Positions 27,242 to 36,314 of a stretch of DNA of 64,000 bases are shown in pieces; position 1 is the stretch's first letter; each line of letters starts with the position of its first letter. The stretch is from Vulcanimicrobiota bacterium. GTDB taxonomy: Bacteria > Vulcanimicrobiota > Xenobia > Xenobiales > Xenobiaceae. The stretch is from NCBI GenBank assembly GCA_944322965.1, contig CALUQR010000001.1:248001-312000 (forward strand). Direction: 5' to 3'. The position numbers and the translations under genes were made by a program. The notes beneath the pieces are model-generated. The model had not been told where the DNA came from. It did not search any database and saw only the letters and a program-made list of their open reading frames with translations.

Positions 27242-27826
27242 TTGATTACCTTAGTTTTGGGCGGGCGGCGCTCCGGTAAGAGTACCTGGGCGGAAGAGTA
27301 CGCCCGCTCCCTCTATCCCCAGGCGGAGGGGTATTACTATTTGGCTACGGGAGTGGCCTGCGACGCGGAGATGGTGCGGCGCATCGCCCTCCATCAAGAG
27401 AAGCGGGGCGGTCTCTACTGTACGGTCGAAGAGCCCTACGACTTGGCTAGAGCTCTGCGCAATCTGCCCTGCGAGGCCAAAGTGGTCTTAGTGGAGTGCT
27501 TGACGACTTGGTTGGGGAATCTCTTCTATAGGGGCAACTTATGTAGCGGTCAGCCCTTAAGTAGCGCCCTGCGCGAGCGCAACCTGGCCCTCATTGAGCG
27601 CTCTATCGCCGAGTTTTTAGAAGCTTTAGAAGATTTTGCGGGGGAGGTTATTTTAGTCTCTAACGAGCTGGGTTGGGGGGTTATCCCCAGTGAGTGGGAG
27701 GCGCGCCTCTTTAGCGATTGGCAGGGGCGCCTCAACCAGCGCGTAGCCCAATTAGCCCAGCGGGTAGTCTTAGTAGTAGCCGGTTTGCCCCTCCCCCTCA
27801 AGGGGAGTTTACCGGAGAGAGCGTAG
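27242..27826 (+). CDS. cobU: Bifunctional adenosylcobinamide kinase / guanylyltransferase
   Basis: Phosphorylates adenosylcobinamide and activates it with GTP. P-loop GGRRSGKS is at 7-14; [14 protein letters not shown] is the second conserved block; [18 protein letters not shown] and [14 protein letters not shown] match CobU ends. The 194 residues are normal. The start is a TTG at 27242 with GGGAAGGA upstream. The archaeal-type CobY is not needed. It is 46 bases after the cbiR-like gene and 4 bases before cobS. Confidence 0.92.
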   Translation: MITLVLGGRRSGKSTWAEEYARSLYPQAEGYYYLATGVACDAEMVRRIALHQEKRGGLYCTVEEPYDLARALRNLPCEAKVVLVECLTTWLGNLFYRGNLCSGQPLSSALRERNLALIERSIAEFLEALEDFAGEVILVSNELGWGVIPSEWEARLFSDWQGRLNQRVAQLAQRVVLVVAGLPLPLKGSLPERA

Positions 27827-27830
27827 GGCT

Positions 27831-28676
27831 GTGACTCCCACCTGGTTGCGCGATCTGCGGGCGGCGGTTCAGACCTTTACTATCTTCCCCTGGCCGGGGC
27901 AGGCTTCCGCTCCCGGCGGTCGGATCTTAGCTTGGTCGCCCTTAGTGGGGCTCTTTTTGGGAGCTGCAGCCTCTCTGCCCGCCTGTTGGGCCTTAGAGCT
28001 GGGGGGCGCTACGCGAGAGGGCCATTGGGGAGGGGCGGCTTTAGGGGGCCTTTTCTATGTGGGCGGTTTGGTCTTAGGGACTAGAGGCTTCCATTTAGAC
28101 GGTTTAGCCGATACTTGCGACGGTTGGGGAGGGGGCTGGACGCGGGAGCGGACCTTAGAGATTATGCGCGACTCCCACTTGGGGACCTTCGGGGCCTTAG
28201 CTTTGGGGTTAGCCCTCTTAGCGAAATGGCTGGGCGCTACCCTCATCTTAGGCTTGGGGGGCTGGCCTTTATTGCTCCTTATCCCCCTTTGGAGTAGGGT
28301 CATAATGGTAGGGCAGGCGGCGGGCAACGCCTACGCGCGACCGGAAGAGGCGCAGCGCCTAGCGGGGCTAATCGTTAGCGCTACGGGTTGGAACCATCTC
28401 TTAGCCGCTCTGGGATTAGCTCTCTCCTTAGTGGGCTTAGGCTGGTTAGCGGGGGGAGAGCGCCTGGGGCCCCTCTGGTGGTCTAGTAATTGGCGCTTTT
28501 TAGGTTGGGGTGGGATAGCGGCGCTCCTCATAGCCTTGGGGGCCCGGCGGCGTCTAGGCGGGGTGACTGGCGATATCTTGGGGGCTACTTTAGAGGTAGC
28601 CGAGGCGGTGGGATTAGTGGGGGGCGCCCTCTATCTCTTAAGTTTAGGAGGGGCCCCTGGAGCTCTTTTAGGGTAG
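27831..28676 (+). CDS. cobS: Adenosylcobinamide-GDP ribazoletransferase
   Basis: Membrane-bound cobalamin synthase joining adenosylcobinamide-GDP to alpha-ribazole or its phosphate. The metal-binding signature [16 protein letters not shown] is clear, followed by [14 protein letters not shown], both CobS hallmarks; about six hydrophobic segments follow. 281 residues, slightly longer than E. coli CobS. GTG start, 4 bases after cobU. The end overlaps the convergent small secreted-protein gene by 9 bases. No phosphatase (CobC) gene follows. Confidence 0.93.
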   Translation: MTPTWLRDLRAAVQTFTIFPWPGQASAPGGRILAWSPLVGLFLGAAASLPACWALELGGATREGHWGGAALGGLFYVGGLVLGTRGFHLDGLADTCDGWGGGWTRERTLEIMRDSHLGTFGALALGLALLAKWLGATLILGLGGWPLLLLIPLWSRVIMVGQAAGNAYARPEEAQRLAGLIVSATGWNHLLAALGLALSLVGLGWLAGGERLGPLWWSSNWRFLGWGGIAALLIALGARRRLGGVTGDILGATLEVAEAVGLVGGALYLLSLGGAPGALLG

Positions 28677-29159
28677 GGTAGCGAACTCTTCATTGAGGGA
28701 GAAGGCCATAATCTTCCCCTTTAAGGTTACGACTTGCAACTTCCACTGGGGATAGAAGAAGACTTCCGTCCCTTTATGGACCCCCGCTTGGCGCTTAGCT
28801 GGAGAGCCTAAGACTTGGAGTAATCGCTCCTCGGAGTCCCCTTTTTTGAGGACTTCTTGACCCTGGCGCTCAAGGCGACTGCCGACTACGGCGCGGACGC
28901 GATCTTCACGGAAGGTAATTTGGGGATCGCTGACTCCGGAGGGTGCGCCAGGACGGTTGCGGTAGTGCCAGGATTTTTTCTTTTTGGCGGTAAAAGTGGG
29001 GCGGCCCAAGCGCTCTTCTACTTGGGCTCCACTCCAGCCCAGAGAGACTTGGCGAATGGAGTAAGGGTTAGGGGCGGGCTCTTGGGCGTTTACGGATAGG
29101 GTCCCCCCCAAGAGGAGGCCTACTAAGAGGAGGGCCCAGAAATAATTTTTAGCTTGCAT
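28668..29159 (-). CDS. Small secreted protein, SmpA/OmlA-like fold possible
   Basis: 163 residues with a Sec signal peptide (hydrophobic 8-23, cleavage likely after VNAQ or nearby). The mature part has two related segments, [17 protein letters not shown] and [18 protein letters not shown], each followed by a beta-rich stretch (KSWHYRN..., VFFYPQWKL...). This G-x-s-x-x-x-v-x-x-x-lG-x-P pattern is that of the SmpA/BamE-OmlA superfamily, which binds outer-membrane or wall partners. It is not a lipoprotein. Divergent from the rRNA methyltransferase gene, convergent with cobS. Specific role unknown. Confidence 0.65.
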   Translation of the reverse strand: MQAKNYFWALLLVGLLLGGTLSVNAQEPAPNPYSIRQVSLGWSGAQVEERLGRPTFTAKKKKSWHYRNRPGAPSGVSDPQITFREDRVRAVVGSRLERQGQEVLKKGDSEERLLQVLGSPAKRQAGVHKGTEVFFYPQWKLQVVTLKGKIMAFSLNEEFATLP

Positions 29160-29270
29160 CGTACTCTCCTAAGTGAGGATGGTCGTCTGAGAGGTGGAAA
29201 TCTTCTCCCTCTCCCGGAGGGGACCCCCTTTTTAGGAGAGGATAGCGCGGCTAGAGAAGGTGGAATAGGG

Positions 29271-30416
29271 ATGCGTTTTAAGTTGTGGGCTTCGTGCGCT
29301 TTGGGGTTAGAGGCCGTAGTAGCGCGCGAGTTACAGAAGTTAGAGGTAGCGGAGATCCAGACGGATAACGGTTGGATCTCCTTTGAGGGCTCGAATCTCG
29401 ACCTGGCCCGGGCTAATCTGTGGCTGCGGACGGCCGATAGGGTGTGGTGGGAAGTTGCCTCCTTCCCCTGCCGGACCTTTGAAGAGCTCTTCCAGGGGGT
29501 CAAGGGGATCCCGTGGGGCGAGATCTTGCCCGTCGACGCGGAATTCCCCATGCAAGCCCATACCTATAAGTCGCAGCTCACCAGCCTGCCCGCCATCCAG
29601 CGCACCGCCAAAAAGGCGGTAGTAGAGGTCTTGCAGAGCCACTATCGCCGTCTGCGCCTCTCGGAGGAGGGGGACCATTACCCCTTAAAGGTCTTCTTAG
29701 TCGCCGACCGCTGCCGCGTGCTCTTAGATACTTCCGGTTCCGGCCTCCACCGGCGCGGCTACCGTACCTGGAATGCGCCCGCCCCTCTGCGCGAGACTTT
29801 GGCGGCGGCCTTAGTCCAATTGAGCGTCTGGAATAAAGAGCGCCCCTTAGTCGATCCCTTCTGCGGTTCGGGGACGATCTGCTTAGAGGCGGCGATGTTG
29901 GGCTTAAATATGGCTCCCGGCTTGACGCGCCGTTTTGCGGCTGAAAAGTGGCCTATCGTAGGGCGCTCCGCCTGGGAAGAGGCTCTAGAAGAGGCGGAGT
30001 CGGCCTTCGATGAGCGTACTCAACTAGATATTTGCGGCTACGATAACGATCCCCAGACCCTAAAGTTAGCCCGCCTCCATTTAAAACAGTGCGGCCTAGA
30101 GGGGCGCGGCATCTCCTTTAGAGAGGGCGACGTGCGCCGCTTGCGCTTAAAGGGCAAGTACGGGGTAGTTATCACTAACCCGCCTTACGGACAGCGCCTC
30201 TTAGAGATCAGGGAGGCGGAAGAGCTCTACTCCGTCTTGGGAGAGGTCGCCGCCCATAATCCCACTTGGTCTTACTACGTTATCTCCTCCCACCCTAAAT
30301 TTGAGGAATTCTTTGGGGTCCGGGCCCAGCGTCGCCGCAAGGTCCATAACAGCATGCTGGCCTGCCAGTACTTCCAATTCCCGGGCCCCAAACCCCCTAA
30401 GGGGGAGGAGGGCTAG
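29271..30416 (+). CDS. RlmL/YpsC-like class I rRNA methyltransferase (THUMP domain)
   Basis: SAM-dependent 23S rRNA guanine-N2 methyltransferase of the RlmL-N/YpsC type. Residues 1-150 are a ferredoxin-like plus THUMP RNA-binding region (LWASCALGLEAVVARELQKL, PMQAHTYKSQL). The catalytic domain has DPFCGSGTICLEAAM (SAM motif I) and TNPPYGQRL (motif IV NPPY for exocyclic amino methylation). ATG at 29271 with GAAGGTGGAATAGGG upstream is used; an in-frame ATG at 29154 would add 39 residues not typical of the family. The second (RlmK) half of E. coli RlmKL is absent, as in Gram-positive forms. The family also includes tRNA enzymes, so the target is not certain. Confidence 0.87.
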   Translation: MRFKLWASCALGLEAVVARELQKLEVAEIQTDNGWISFEGSNLDLARANLWLRTADRVWWEVASFPCRTFEELFQGVKGIPWGEILPVDAEFPMQAHTYKSQLTSLPAIQRTAKKAVVEVLQSHYRRLRLSEEGDHYPLKVFLVADRCRVLLDTSGSGLHRRGYRTWNAPAPLRETLAAALVQLSVWNKERPLVDPFCGSGTICLEAAMLGLNMAPGLTRRFAAEKWPIVGRSAWEEALEEAESAFDERTQLDICGYDNDPQTLKLARLHLKQCGLEGRGISFREGDVRRLRLKGKYGVVITNPPYGQRLLEIREAEELYSVLGEVAAHNPTWSYYVISSHPKFEEFFGVRAQRRRKVHNSMLACQYFQFPGPKPPKGEEG

Positions 30417-30420
30417 GACC

Positions 30421-31068
30421 TTAGTCCTGCAACATCTCGATCAGTAATTTGGCGGCCGGGTCGTTAGGGACCAACTCCGAGTAGCGGATGAAGGTGGCCC
30501 GGGCGTCTTTAAATTCGCCCATGCGGTATTGCATGAGTCCCATATTGTAGAGAGCCTCGCGGTGGCCGGGATCGAACTTGAGCGCCAATTTAAACTCGCG
30601 CAGAGCCTGATCGATAAAGCTGGAGGCGTCGGACATAGAGACGCCCAAGGTGAAGTGGACGTCGGCCTGTTTGGGATCGACCCGCTGTTCATCGACGCCG
30701 CCCTTCTTAGCGAAGAGCCCTTTGAGCCAACGCAGTACGGGGGATTTCTCTTCTAAACTCTGGGGCTCCGTCGAGGCTTGGACCTTAGATTTTTTAGTTT
30801 CGCCTCCGCCCCGGGTGCGATGGGTACCCTTGGAGCTCTTGCGGACTTTGAACTGGGGCTGGGCGTCATACTCTTTGCGCTTTTGCGTATCGTTAATGAC
30901 GTTATAAGCCTCGATCAATTCCTTCATCTTGCGGTCGGCTTCCGCTTTATTGTCAGGGTTGGCGTCGGGATGATATTTCTTGGACAGAGCCCGGTAAGCT
31001 TTCTTTATCTCATCGGGTTGGGAGTCGGGCGCCACGCCTAGCACTGAGTAATAATCTCTCTTAGCCAA
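30421..31068 (-). CDS. DnaJ-domain protein with C-terminal TPR
   Basis: 215 residues. The J-domain covers 1-70 with the HPD motif at 33-35 ([10 protein letters not shown]), needed to stimulate Hsp70 ATPase. A Lys/Ser-rich linker with a polar EEKSP segment follows, then at least two TPR-like helices ([24 protein letters not shown], then [10 protein letters not shown]-like helix). There is no Gly/Phe or zinc-finger domain, so this is a type III J-protein acting on a particular client rather than general DnaJ. The start is TTG at 31068 with GGAGAGG upstream. It ends 4 bases from the methyltransferase stop (convergent). Confidence 0.82.
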   Translation of the reverse strand: MAKRDYYSVLGVAPDSQPDEIKKAYRALSKKYHPDANPDNKAEADRKMKELIEAYNVINDTQKRKEYDAQPQFKVRKSSKGTHRTRGGGETKKSKVQASTEPQSLEEKSPVLRWLKGLFAKKGGVDEQRVDPKQADVHFTLGVSMSDASSFIDQALREFKLALKFDPGHREALYNMGLMQYRMGEFKDARATFIRYSELVPNDPAAKLLIEMLQD

Positions 31069-31259
31069 CTTTCTGCCTCTCCTTTATCTACTGTGAGGTC
31101 AAACGTATCTCGAAAATCTGAATAACTTTTTTTTCGCCAGAGCGCGGGCTAAGCCCTGCCTTGGAGGGAAGGGGAGGGAGCTAGGCTGGAAGGGAGAGGA
31201 GTTTCCCCAATTGCTGGGAACCCCAGACGGGGGGCGGACGCTTAGATGGGAGTATTGGT

Positions 31260-31859
31260 ATGGACGCTAAGGTGGCCTTATGCGCCGACCCCGAGGCCGG
31301 TTTGACTCTGCGTAAAGTTCTCAATAGTGATCTCTCGCTAATTGCGGAGTGGCTTAAAGATCGAGAATTAGTGCGTCTGGCTTTTGGCGTAACCCAGCTC
31401 TCGGAGTCAGAGCACCGCTCCACTTGCGAGTACTATATGCGCATGGTGGCTAGTCCCCACCCCAATTTTAAGATGCTCATTATTGGCGACCAGGGTTTAG
31501 AACCTCTGGGCATCGTCAAATACGACCAGCGTATCATTCCGGGAGTAGGCAAGGTGGCCTTCGCGGGGATCATGTTGGGGCGGCTCGAGGCTTGCGGGCG
31601 AGGCCTAGGCAGTAGGGCGCTCTTACTTTTGGAGCGCTATCTCTTTGAAGAGGCCCATTTCGATCTAATTGAACTAGAGACCGCCGATTACAATTTGGCC
31701 GCCCAGCGCAGTTTCCATAAGTGCGGTTTTCGCGACCGGGAGAGTCTTTATAGCCTCCAAGGTATAGAAAATTACGGTTTGGGTCCCCTGGACGCTCCCA
31801 AAATCTATATGGCTCTCAGTAAAGAAGAGTATCGGGAGCGTCAAGAGGGGCAAGCTTAG
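31260..31859 (+). CDS. GNAT family N-acetyltransferase
   Basis: 199 residues with the acetyl-CoA-binding R-x-x-G-x-G/A loop CGRGLGSRALLLLE and the following ELETADYNLAAQRSFHKCGF, the classical RimJ/SpeG-type ending where the N-x-x-A-x-x-x-Y/F-x-K-x-GF motif lies. The N-terminal LRKVLNSDLSLIAEWLKD and VRLAFGVT are typical of Acetyltransf_3. Substrate unknown (protein N-terminus, amino sugar or polyamine). It stands alone between oppositely oriented genes; 191 bases upstream contain no gene but several short GGGA/TCCC-rich repeats. Confidence 0.8.
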   Translation: MDAKVALCADPEAGLTLRKVLNSDLSLIAEWLKDRELVRLAFGVTQLSESEHRSTCEYYMRMVASPHPNFKMLIIGDQGLEPLGIVKYDQRIIPGVGKVAFAGIMLGRLEACGRGLGSRALLLLERYLFEEAHFDLIELETADYNLAAQRSFHKCGFRDRESLYSLQGIENYGLGPLDAPKIYMALSKEEYRERQEGQA

Positions 31860-31869
31860 GGTTAAAGGG

Positions 31870-33198
31870 CTAATTATCTAAGAGATCTTTGGCCGGCTCT
31901 AAGTACATTTTGTCGTCAGTTACCGTCTGGTAACGCGAATCGCCTCGGTTGTCGTTCCAGCCGGTGGGGACGCGATAGACCTCCTCCGTATCCGTATCGT
32001 AGACCCTGTCGTAACCTAAAGTGGCGTCGCTCTGCTTCTGACTGGCGATCTCCTGGCCCATAGAGCGCTTATCCCAGGAGTCCATCAACCCTTGGGCTAT
32101 TTGATTAGAGGTAGCGCTAATGTAGTTGGCTTGGCGCAGGCGTTGGTCGTTGCCCTCCTGGACTTGGGCCATAAACTGGGGGGTATACTGGATAGAGGTG
32201 AAGCTGCGCAAGAGAGGCTCGCGCCAGTGGGCCAATTGGGTAGGGGTAGAGGTAATAGCCAAGACGTTATAGGCCATGTAGTAGCCTAAATCTACGCCGC
32301 CCCCGGGTATCTGACCAAAGTCGACTACGGAAGCGGAGAAGAAGCCCTCTCCCCGGCGTCCGCGCTCTTGGAAGGAGGCGTGGAGCAGTTGGTCTTTGAT
32401 CGCATACTGGCGCATGGGGCTCTGGGAGGGGAAGGTCTGGAGGACTTTAAAGTTAGAGAAATGGGGGATATTGATAGAGGCGTAGAGGGGCTCATTATTC
32501 TGAATGAGGCTTGCAAATTGGGGCCAAACGCGGAAGAGGTTAGCGGTAGAGGGATTCTCTAAGACCGGGTACTTAGCCATCAGAGCGTATTGGGGGCTGT
32601 AAGAGCCCAGCTGGGCGGCCATCTGTTTGAAGCGCGGGTCGTGGAGGAACGCCTCCGCTTTGAGGACGAAGAAGAGTTGATTTAGAGGCTCTTGGGGATC
32701 GAAAACGCGCAGGCCGTGGAATATCCCCACTCCGCCCTCTTGGACCTTCCAACCGCGCGGGATCTGCATACTCAAATTGGGCGACTGGTAGGGCGCCATA
32801 GCTACGGAGCTAGCGGGCGCCGCGGGTTGGGTAGGCCGCTTAGAAGTGGGAGAGGCGGGAGCAGAGGGGCGAGTGGGGCGGGCTGGCTGGGCGGGGAGAG
32901 GGGCTCCTTGGTAGGGTTTGAGACTAGTCTCAAAGTTATACTCTTGCCCGGAAGAGGTCTTGACCTTCTCTTTTCTCAAATTGCCTGCCGCAGGGGGGGA
33001 CGCCTCTTCCTCCTCCCACTCTTCTTCCTCTTCAAACTCCTCTAGTCCGTCTGGGTCCTCACGCTCTAGATTTTGACTAGCGGCCGGAGGGGGAGCGGAT
33101 TGGGCTTGCCTATCAGAGGGAGTGGGAGCGCTAGTGCAACTGCAACCTAGGAAGAGACAGAGCAGAGCGACTAAATAACGAGCGGGGTGACGGTACAT
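31870..33198 (-). CDS. Lipoprotein paralog A (442 aa)
   Basis: Signal peptide with a Cys-rich lipobox area (LFLGCSC; Cys 19 or 21). An acidic, Glu-rich stretch (EEFEEEEEWEEEEA) and a Pro/Ala/Ser/Thr-rich linker lead to a globular domain from about 140: MQIPRGWKVQEGGVG, RVFDPQEPLNQLFF, ASFQERGRRGEGFFSAS, VDFGQIPGGGVDLGYY. The same blocks recur in the divergent gene at 33363, so the two are paralogs. The C-terminal 80 residues (YDRVYDTDTEEVYRVPTGW...) are unique to this copy. Strong ribosome site AAGGAGGG. No known function; the linker suits a surface-exposed, membrane-tethered protein. Confidence 0.7.
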   Translation of the reverse strand: MYRHPARYLVALLCLFLGCSCTSAPTPSDRQAQSAPPPAASQNLEREDPDGLEEFEEEEEWEEEEASPPAAGNLRKEKVKTSSGQEYNFETSLKPYQGAPLPAQPARPTRPSAPASPTSKRPTQPAAPASSVAMAPYQSPNLSMQIPRGWKVQEGGVGIFHGLRVFDPQEPLNQLFFVLKAEAFLHDPRFKQMAAQLGSYSPQYALMAKYPVLENPSTANLFRVWPQFASLIQNNEPLYASINIPHFSNFKVLQTFPSQSPMRQYAIKDQLLHASFQERGRRGEGFFSASVVDFGQIPGGGVDLGYYMAYNVLAITSTPTQLAHWREPLLRSFTSIQYTPQFMAQVQEGNDQRLRQANYISATSNQIAQGLMDSWDKRSMGQEIASQKQSDATLGYDRVYDTDTEEVYRVPTGWNDNRGDSRYQTVTDDKMYLEPAKDLLDN

Positions 33199-33362
33199 AT
33201 TCCCTCCTTGAGCTAGAAACTAGATTAAAATTTTAACATTTTCCCCTATCTAGGGGAAGACCTTCCCTTAAGATAGCAGGCCCCGGCTGGGGAGAAGAGA
33301 AAAGAGGCTGCTTTGGGGGAGGTACATGCCTAGATTGTACTAGTTGTAGAGGAGACGAGAAT
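33199..33362. promoter_or_regulatory. Divergent promoter region with an 18-base dyad
   Basis: 164-base spacer between start codons of the two paralogous lipoproteins. TTCCCCTA-TC-TAGGGGAA at 33241-33258 is a perfect 8+8 dyad with a 2-base centre, of the size of a dimeric repressor site. A third similar half-site, CTTCCCTTA, starts 3 bases further on and forms an alternative dyad with the second half. A/T-rich sequence (33219-33240) next to it could hold the minus-strand -10. A regulator binding here would control both genes. Confidence 0.5.
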
Positions 33363-34415
33363 ATGGAGATCGGGAAGAAGATGTTTTGGGGTTGGGGCCT
33401 GGGAGTCTTACTCTGTTGTGGCGCTTGTACGGGCTTAAATACCCCTCCCAGTACTCCGGAGGCCGCGGAAAAAAACGCTCCCGCGGCTACTCAGTCCCCC
33501 AGCAAAGAGGCGGCTTTGGCGCCGGCTAAGGAGAGCGCCCCTGCGGCTGGAGAGGCGACCCCCGCCGCTCAGCCTAGCGCCGGCCCCGGCTTAGAGCTCT
33601 ATGAGAATGAAGCGTTCACCATGGAGATCCCCCAAGGTTGGGAGGTAGCCGCCGCCGGGCGCGGGCTCTACCACGTGGTGAGGGTCTACGATCCCCGGGA
33701 GCCCCTCAAACAGATCTTTACCCTCCTGCAGGCGGAAGGACTCTTACACAACCAGATGGCCAAAACGGCCTGGCATGAGGCCGCCCAAGATGATCCGCAG
33801 ATGTCCCTCTTGGCGGAAGCGCCCGTCTTAGATCCGCCTAGCGTAGGCAACTTCTATCAGATCTTCCCCCAGTACGTCCACTATATTAGCGCCCAGGAGC
33901 CTTCCTATACCGGTTTCTTCTTCCCTCGCTTTGAGGGGCTAAAGATCGTAGCCAATCAGCCTTTGCAGCTCAATCGCCCGGAGAAGGTCTTAGATTCTCG
34001 CCTCTTGCAGGCCACTTTCTCCCAAGAGGGTAGGATCGGGGAAGGCCTCTTCTCGGCGGCGATCGTCGATTTTGGCGAAGTGCCGATGGTTATGGAGATA
34101 GATAAGCGCCCCCGCAAAGTAGATGGCGGTTACTATTTAGCCTACGATATCGCCGCTATTACCGCTCCCCAAGGACAGTTGGGAGAGTGGATCGAGACTA
34201 TGAGCTCTAGTTTGCACAGTCTGCGCTATAGCGATAAATTTTTGCAGAGCTTAGCGCCCGACTCGGAAAAGGAAGAGGCCTCGGCTCCGGCCGTAATCGA
34301 CCATGCCGACGTTATCTCTCAGGCCATGCTAAAATTCTGGAAATCTAAGCCCCAAGCCGCTTCCCCTAAGGGCGAGGCGACTCAGGAGAAGGCCCCTAAG
34401 ACTGAGGCTCAGTAG
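33363..34415 (+). CDS. Lipoprotein paralog B (350 aa)
   Basis: Signal peptide with Cys 18, 19 and 22 (LLCCGAC), probably lipidated, then an Ala/Pro/Thr/Glu linker (25-75). The globular domain mirrors paralog A: MEIPQGWEVAAAGRG, RVYDPREPLKQIFT, LLQAEGLLHN, ATFSQEGRIGEGLFSA, VDFGEVP, GGYYLAYDIAAIT. It lacks A's C-terminal extension. The last 20 bases overlap the end of the convergent 582-residue gene. A membrane-tethered protein of unknown role; duplication and divergence from A is the obvious origin. Confidence 0.7.
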   Translation: MEIGKKMFWGWGLGVLLCCGACTGLNTPPSTPEAAEKNAPAATQSPSKEAALAPAKESAPAAGEATPAAQPSAGPGLELYENEAFTMEIPQGWEVAAAGRGLYHVVRVYDPREPLKQIFTLLQAEGLLHNQMAKTAWHEAAQDDPQMSLLAEAPVLDPPSVGNFYQIFPQYVHYISAQEPSYTGFFFPRFEGLKIVANQPLQLNRPEKVLDSRLLQATFSQEGRIGEGLFSAAIVDFGEVPMVMEIDKRPRKVDGGYYLAYDIAAITAPQGQLGEWIETMSSSLHSLRYSDKFLQSLAPDSEKEEASAPAVIDHADVISQAMLKFWKSKPQAASPKGEATQEKAPKTEAQ

Positions 34416-36144
34416 TCTTCTCAGGTCCGCTCTCCGGAGCGCCCTCCACTTTGAACCACAATTGGCTAGGCGGAAGCTCGGCGCTGGCTGGGGGGAGTAC
34501 CCCTCCGGCAAAGGTCCAGCTTAGCGTTGGCGCCTGGGGTTGAGCTTGGCGCCACCACCCGCCCCAGAGGAGAGGGGAGGGGCCTTGGGGGAGGGTCAGA
34601 GTCGCTGGGGAGCTGGGGTTAGGGGCGGTAGACCAGCTCAGAAGGTCTTCCTGGCCTTGGGGGGCGGGTAGACGAGAAGCGTGGGCTTTCTGCCAAGCTT
34701 GGCGCTGGGCGGCTCCCGCAAAGGAGAGAGCTATTTGGGCCGGACGGCGACCCTGCCAACTTTGGGCCCAATGGCGGACGCTGAGGTGGAGTTCGGGGAG
34801 AGGCTCTTCCTCCCAGGTAAAGGCTAAACGCTGGGGAGCGTCGGCTGGGGGAGAGTTCCAGCCGTAGTCGGGCAGGGAGAAGAGCTCCTGGAGGTCGCGC
34901 GTAAAGAAGAAGCCTGCGGCGCGCGGGACGAGGGGTAAGGCCAACTCTGAGGTTTGAGGCAGGGAGGCCGCTAGCTTTTGCAGAGAGGCGCGATACTCGG
35001 CGGGGAAGCGGAGGCGCCCTTCATAGTGGCGGGCTACCCCCAGTTGGCGCCAAAAATTGAAGGTCACCCCCGCCGGTAAGCGTACGGGCCACTGGGAGAA
35101 GATGGTCTGGAAGCTCTGGGCGTCTCCCGCTACTTGCAATTCCGTTTGGGCTGGAGAGGCTAAGGTTAGAGGCTGGGCCGGGGTAGATTTTAAAAGCTCT
35201 TGGATAGCCTGGGGATGGGGGGACCAGAGTTGGAGTTGCGGGTAAGCGGGGAGGGTGAAACAGTTGGGAGCCTGAGCGGTGAGATTAGCGATAGCTATAA
35301 AGAAGGGCTCCTTCAACTTGAAGACTTGGGGCAACTCTTGGAGAGAGAGGGGCTGGTTGCGCTCTAAGTAGGGGGCAGCCTGGGGCGCCGCTAAAGTTAA
35401 GCTATCTTGGTAGAAGGAGACGGGAGGCGGATTTTGGGAGTCCTTCCATTGGCTGTGGGCCAGGGAGGAGAGGTCGCCTTGGGCGATAGCTTGGGCCACG
35501 CGGGGGTTATCTTGGAGCTCAGCGAGGCGCTGGGCGGCTACCTTTTCCGGGGCGCGCTCGCCGCGCTCCGGTAAGTTGGAGGGGGCGGCCGCTTGGGCGG
35601 TAGAGGGGGTAGGTTGGGCTAGGGCCAGGCCGCTGCGAGAGTTATAAAGGGAGCGATGTTGGGGACCTTGGCAGGTGAGCGTAAAGGTGGCGCCGTCGCT
35701 CTGGTAGGTCGTCTTCCCCTGGTGGGGGCAGCCCTTAGAGGGCTGGAATTGCTGCGGATAACTCCTCTCCTTATTCCAAGTCTCCTCTAACTGGCTGGCT
35801 AAGCGCGAGAGGTAAGTCTGGCAGAGGGGGTCTACCCCTTGGGCGTTCGGTAAGATGGCGACTAGGATGCGAATTTGAGGATCGTCGGCTAAATTCTGAT
35901 ATTGGGCGAATTCAGCTACTAGATCGCAATGTTGACGTAAGACTTGGGCTACCGCGCGGGGGCTTCCCTCTAAAGCCAAAGGGGTGGCGGCGGGCAATAA
36001 TCCGGCAAAGGGCGAGGGGGGTAAGGGGCGATTCTGCCACCAAGAGAGGCCCAGCCAGAGGGCGCCCGCAACTAAGAGGAGCAAGCAGAAGCTAAGTGAG
36101 AGCAGGCGCTTCCAGTGGAGGCGCCGTTTGGGGGTAGGTTTCAT
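34396..36144 (-). CDS. Membrane-anchored hypothetical protein (582 aa)
   Basis: No family recognised. One hydrophobic anchor at about 13-32 after a basic tail (RRLHWKR), so most of the chain should be outside the membrane. The body is rich in Pro, Gln, Ala and Trp, with a Cys-containing middle part (TFTLTCQGPQ, ANLTAQAPNCF) and repeated beta-type segments such as FYQDSLTLAAPQAAPYLERN. Layout resembles the DUF3352-type family (an outer domain that scores several similar repeats) but I cannot establish this. Shares its upstream region with the HAD hydrolase (divergent). Confidence 0.6.
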   Translation of the reverse strand: MKPTPKRRLHWKRLLSLSFCLLLLVAGALWLGLSWWQNRPLPPSPFAGLLPAATPLALEGSPRAVAQVLRQHCDLVAEFAQYQNLADDPQIRILVAILPNAQGVDPLCQTYLSRLASQLEETWNKERSYPQQFQPSKGCPHQGKTTYQSDGATFTLTCQGPQHRSLYNSRSGLALAQPTPSTAQAAAPSNLPERGERAPEKVAAQRLAELQDNPRVAQAIAQGDLSSLAHSQWKDSQNPPPVSFYQDSLTLAAPQAAPYLERNQPLSLQELPQVFKLKEPFFIAIANLTAQAPNCFTLPAYPQLQLWSPHPQAIQELLKSTPAQPLTLASPAQTELQVAGDAQSFQTIFSQWPVRLPAGVTFNFWRQLGVARHYEGRLRFPAEYRASLQKLAASLPQTSELALPLVPRAAGFFFTRDLQELFSLPDYGWNSPPADAPQRLAFTWEEEPLPELHLSVRHWAQSWQGRRPAQIALSFAGAAQRQAWQKAHASRLPAPQGQEDLLSWSTAPNPSSPATLTLPQGPSPLLWGGWWRQAQPQAPTLSWTFAGGVLPPASAELPPSQLWFKVEGAPESGPEKTTEPQS

Positions 36145-36314
36145 TAATTACGTCTCGAGTATATTAATTAACTTGGAGTTAACACTCAAATTCTAAAATA
36201 TCCTAATCTTAGGAGAAGGATAGGGAGATATTTAGCTTCTCAGAGGGTTAACTCCTACGTAGGGCCCTAGCTGCGCATGGGAGGCTCAATCTGGAGAATA
36301 GAGGGTAGGCGCCG
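36145..36314. promoter_or_regulatory. Divergent A/T-rich spacer with paired GGAGTTAAC boxes
   Basis: 170 bases between the 582-residue protein gene and the HAD gene, markedly A/T-richer than the coding sequence. GGAGTTAAC at 36175-36183 is matched by its inverse GTTAACTCC at 36247-36255, one near each gene; the match extends to GGAGTTAACnCTC. Between them lies another dyad, TCCTAA-TC-TTAGGA (36201-36214), with the same TC centre as the dyad at 33241. These look like regulator sites, not verified. Confidence 0.4.

Noticed and set aside
28668-28676. 9-base overlap of cobS and the small secreted-protein gene as an annotation error
   Set aside because: Both proteins keep normal ends for their types; short convergent overlaps also occur at 34396-34415.
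35088-35094. GCCACTG, part of the cobalamin riboswitch B12 box
   Set aside because: It lies within a coding sequence, and none of the other riboswitch elements is near. No riboswitch is visible upstream of cobT; the region upstream of btuF is outside the window.
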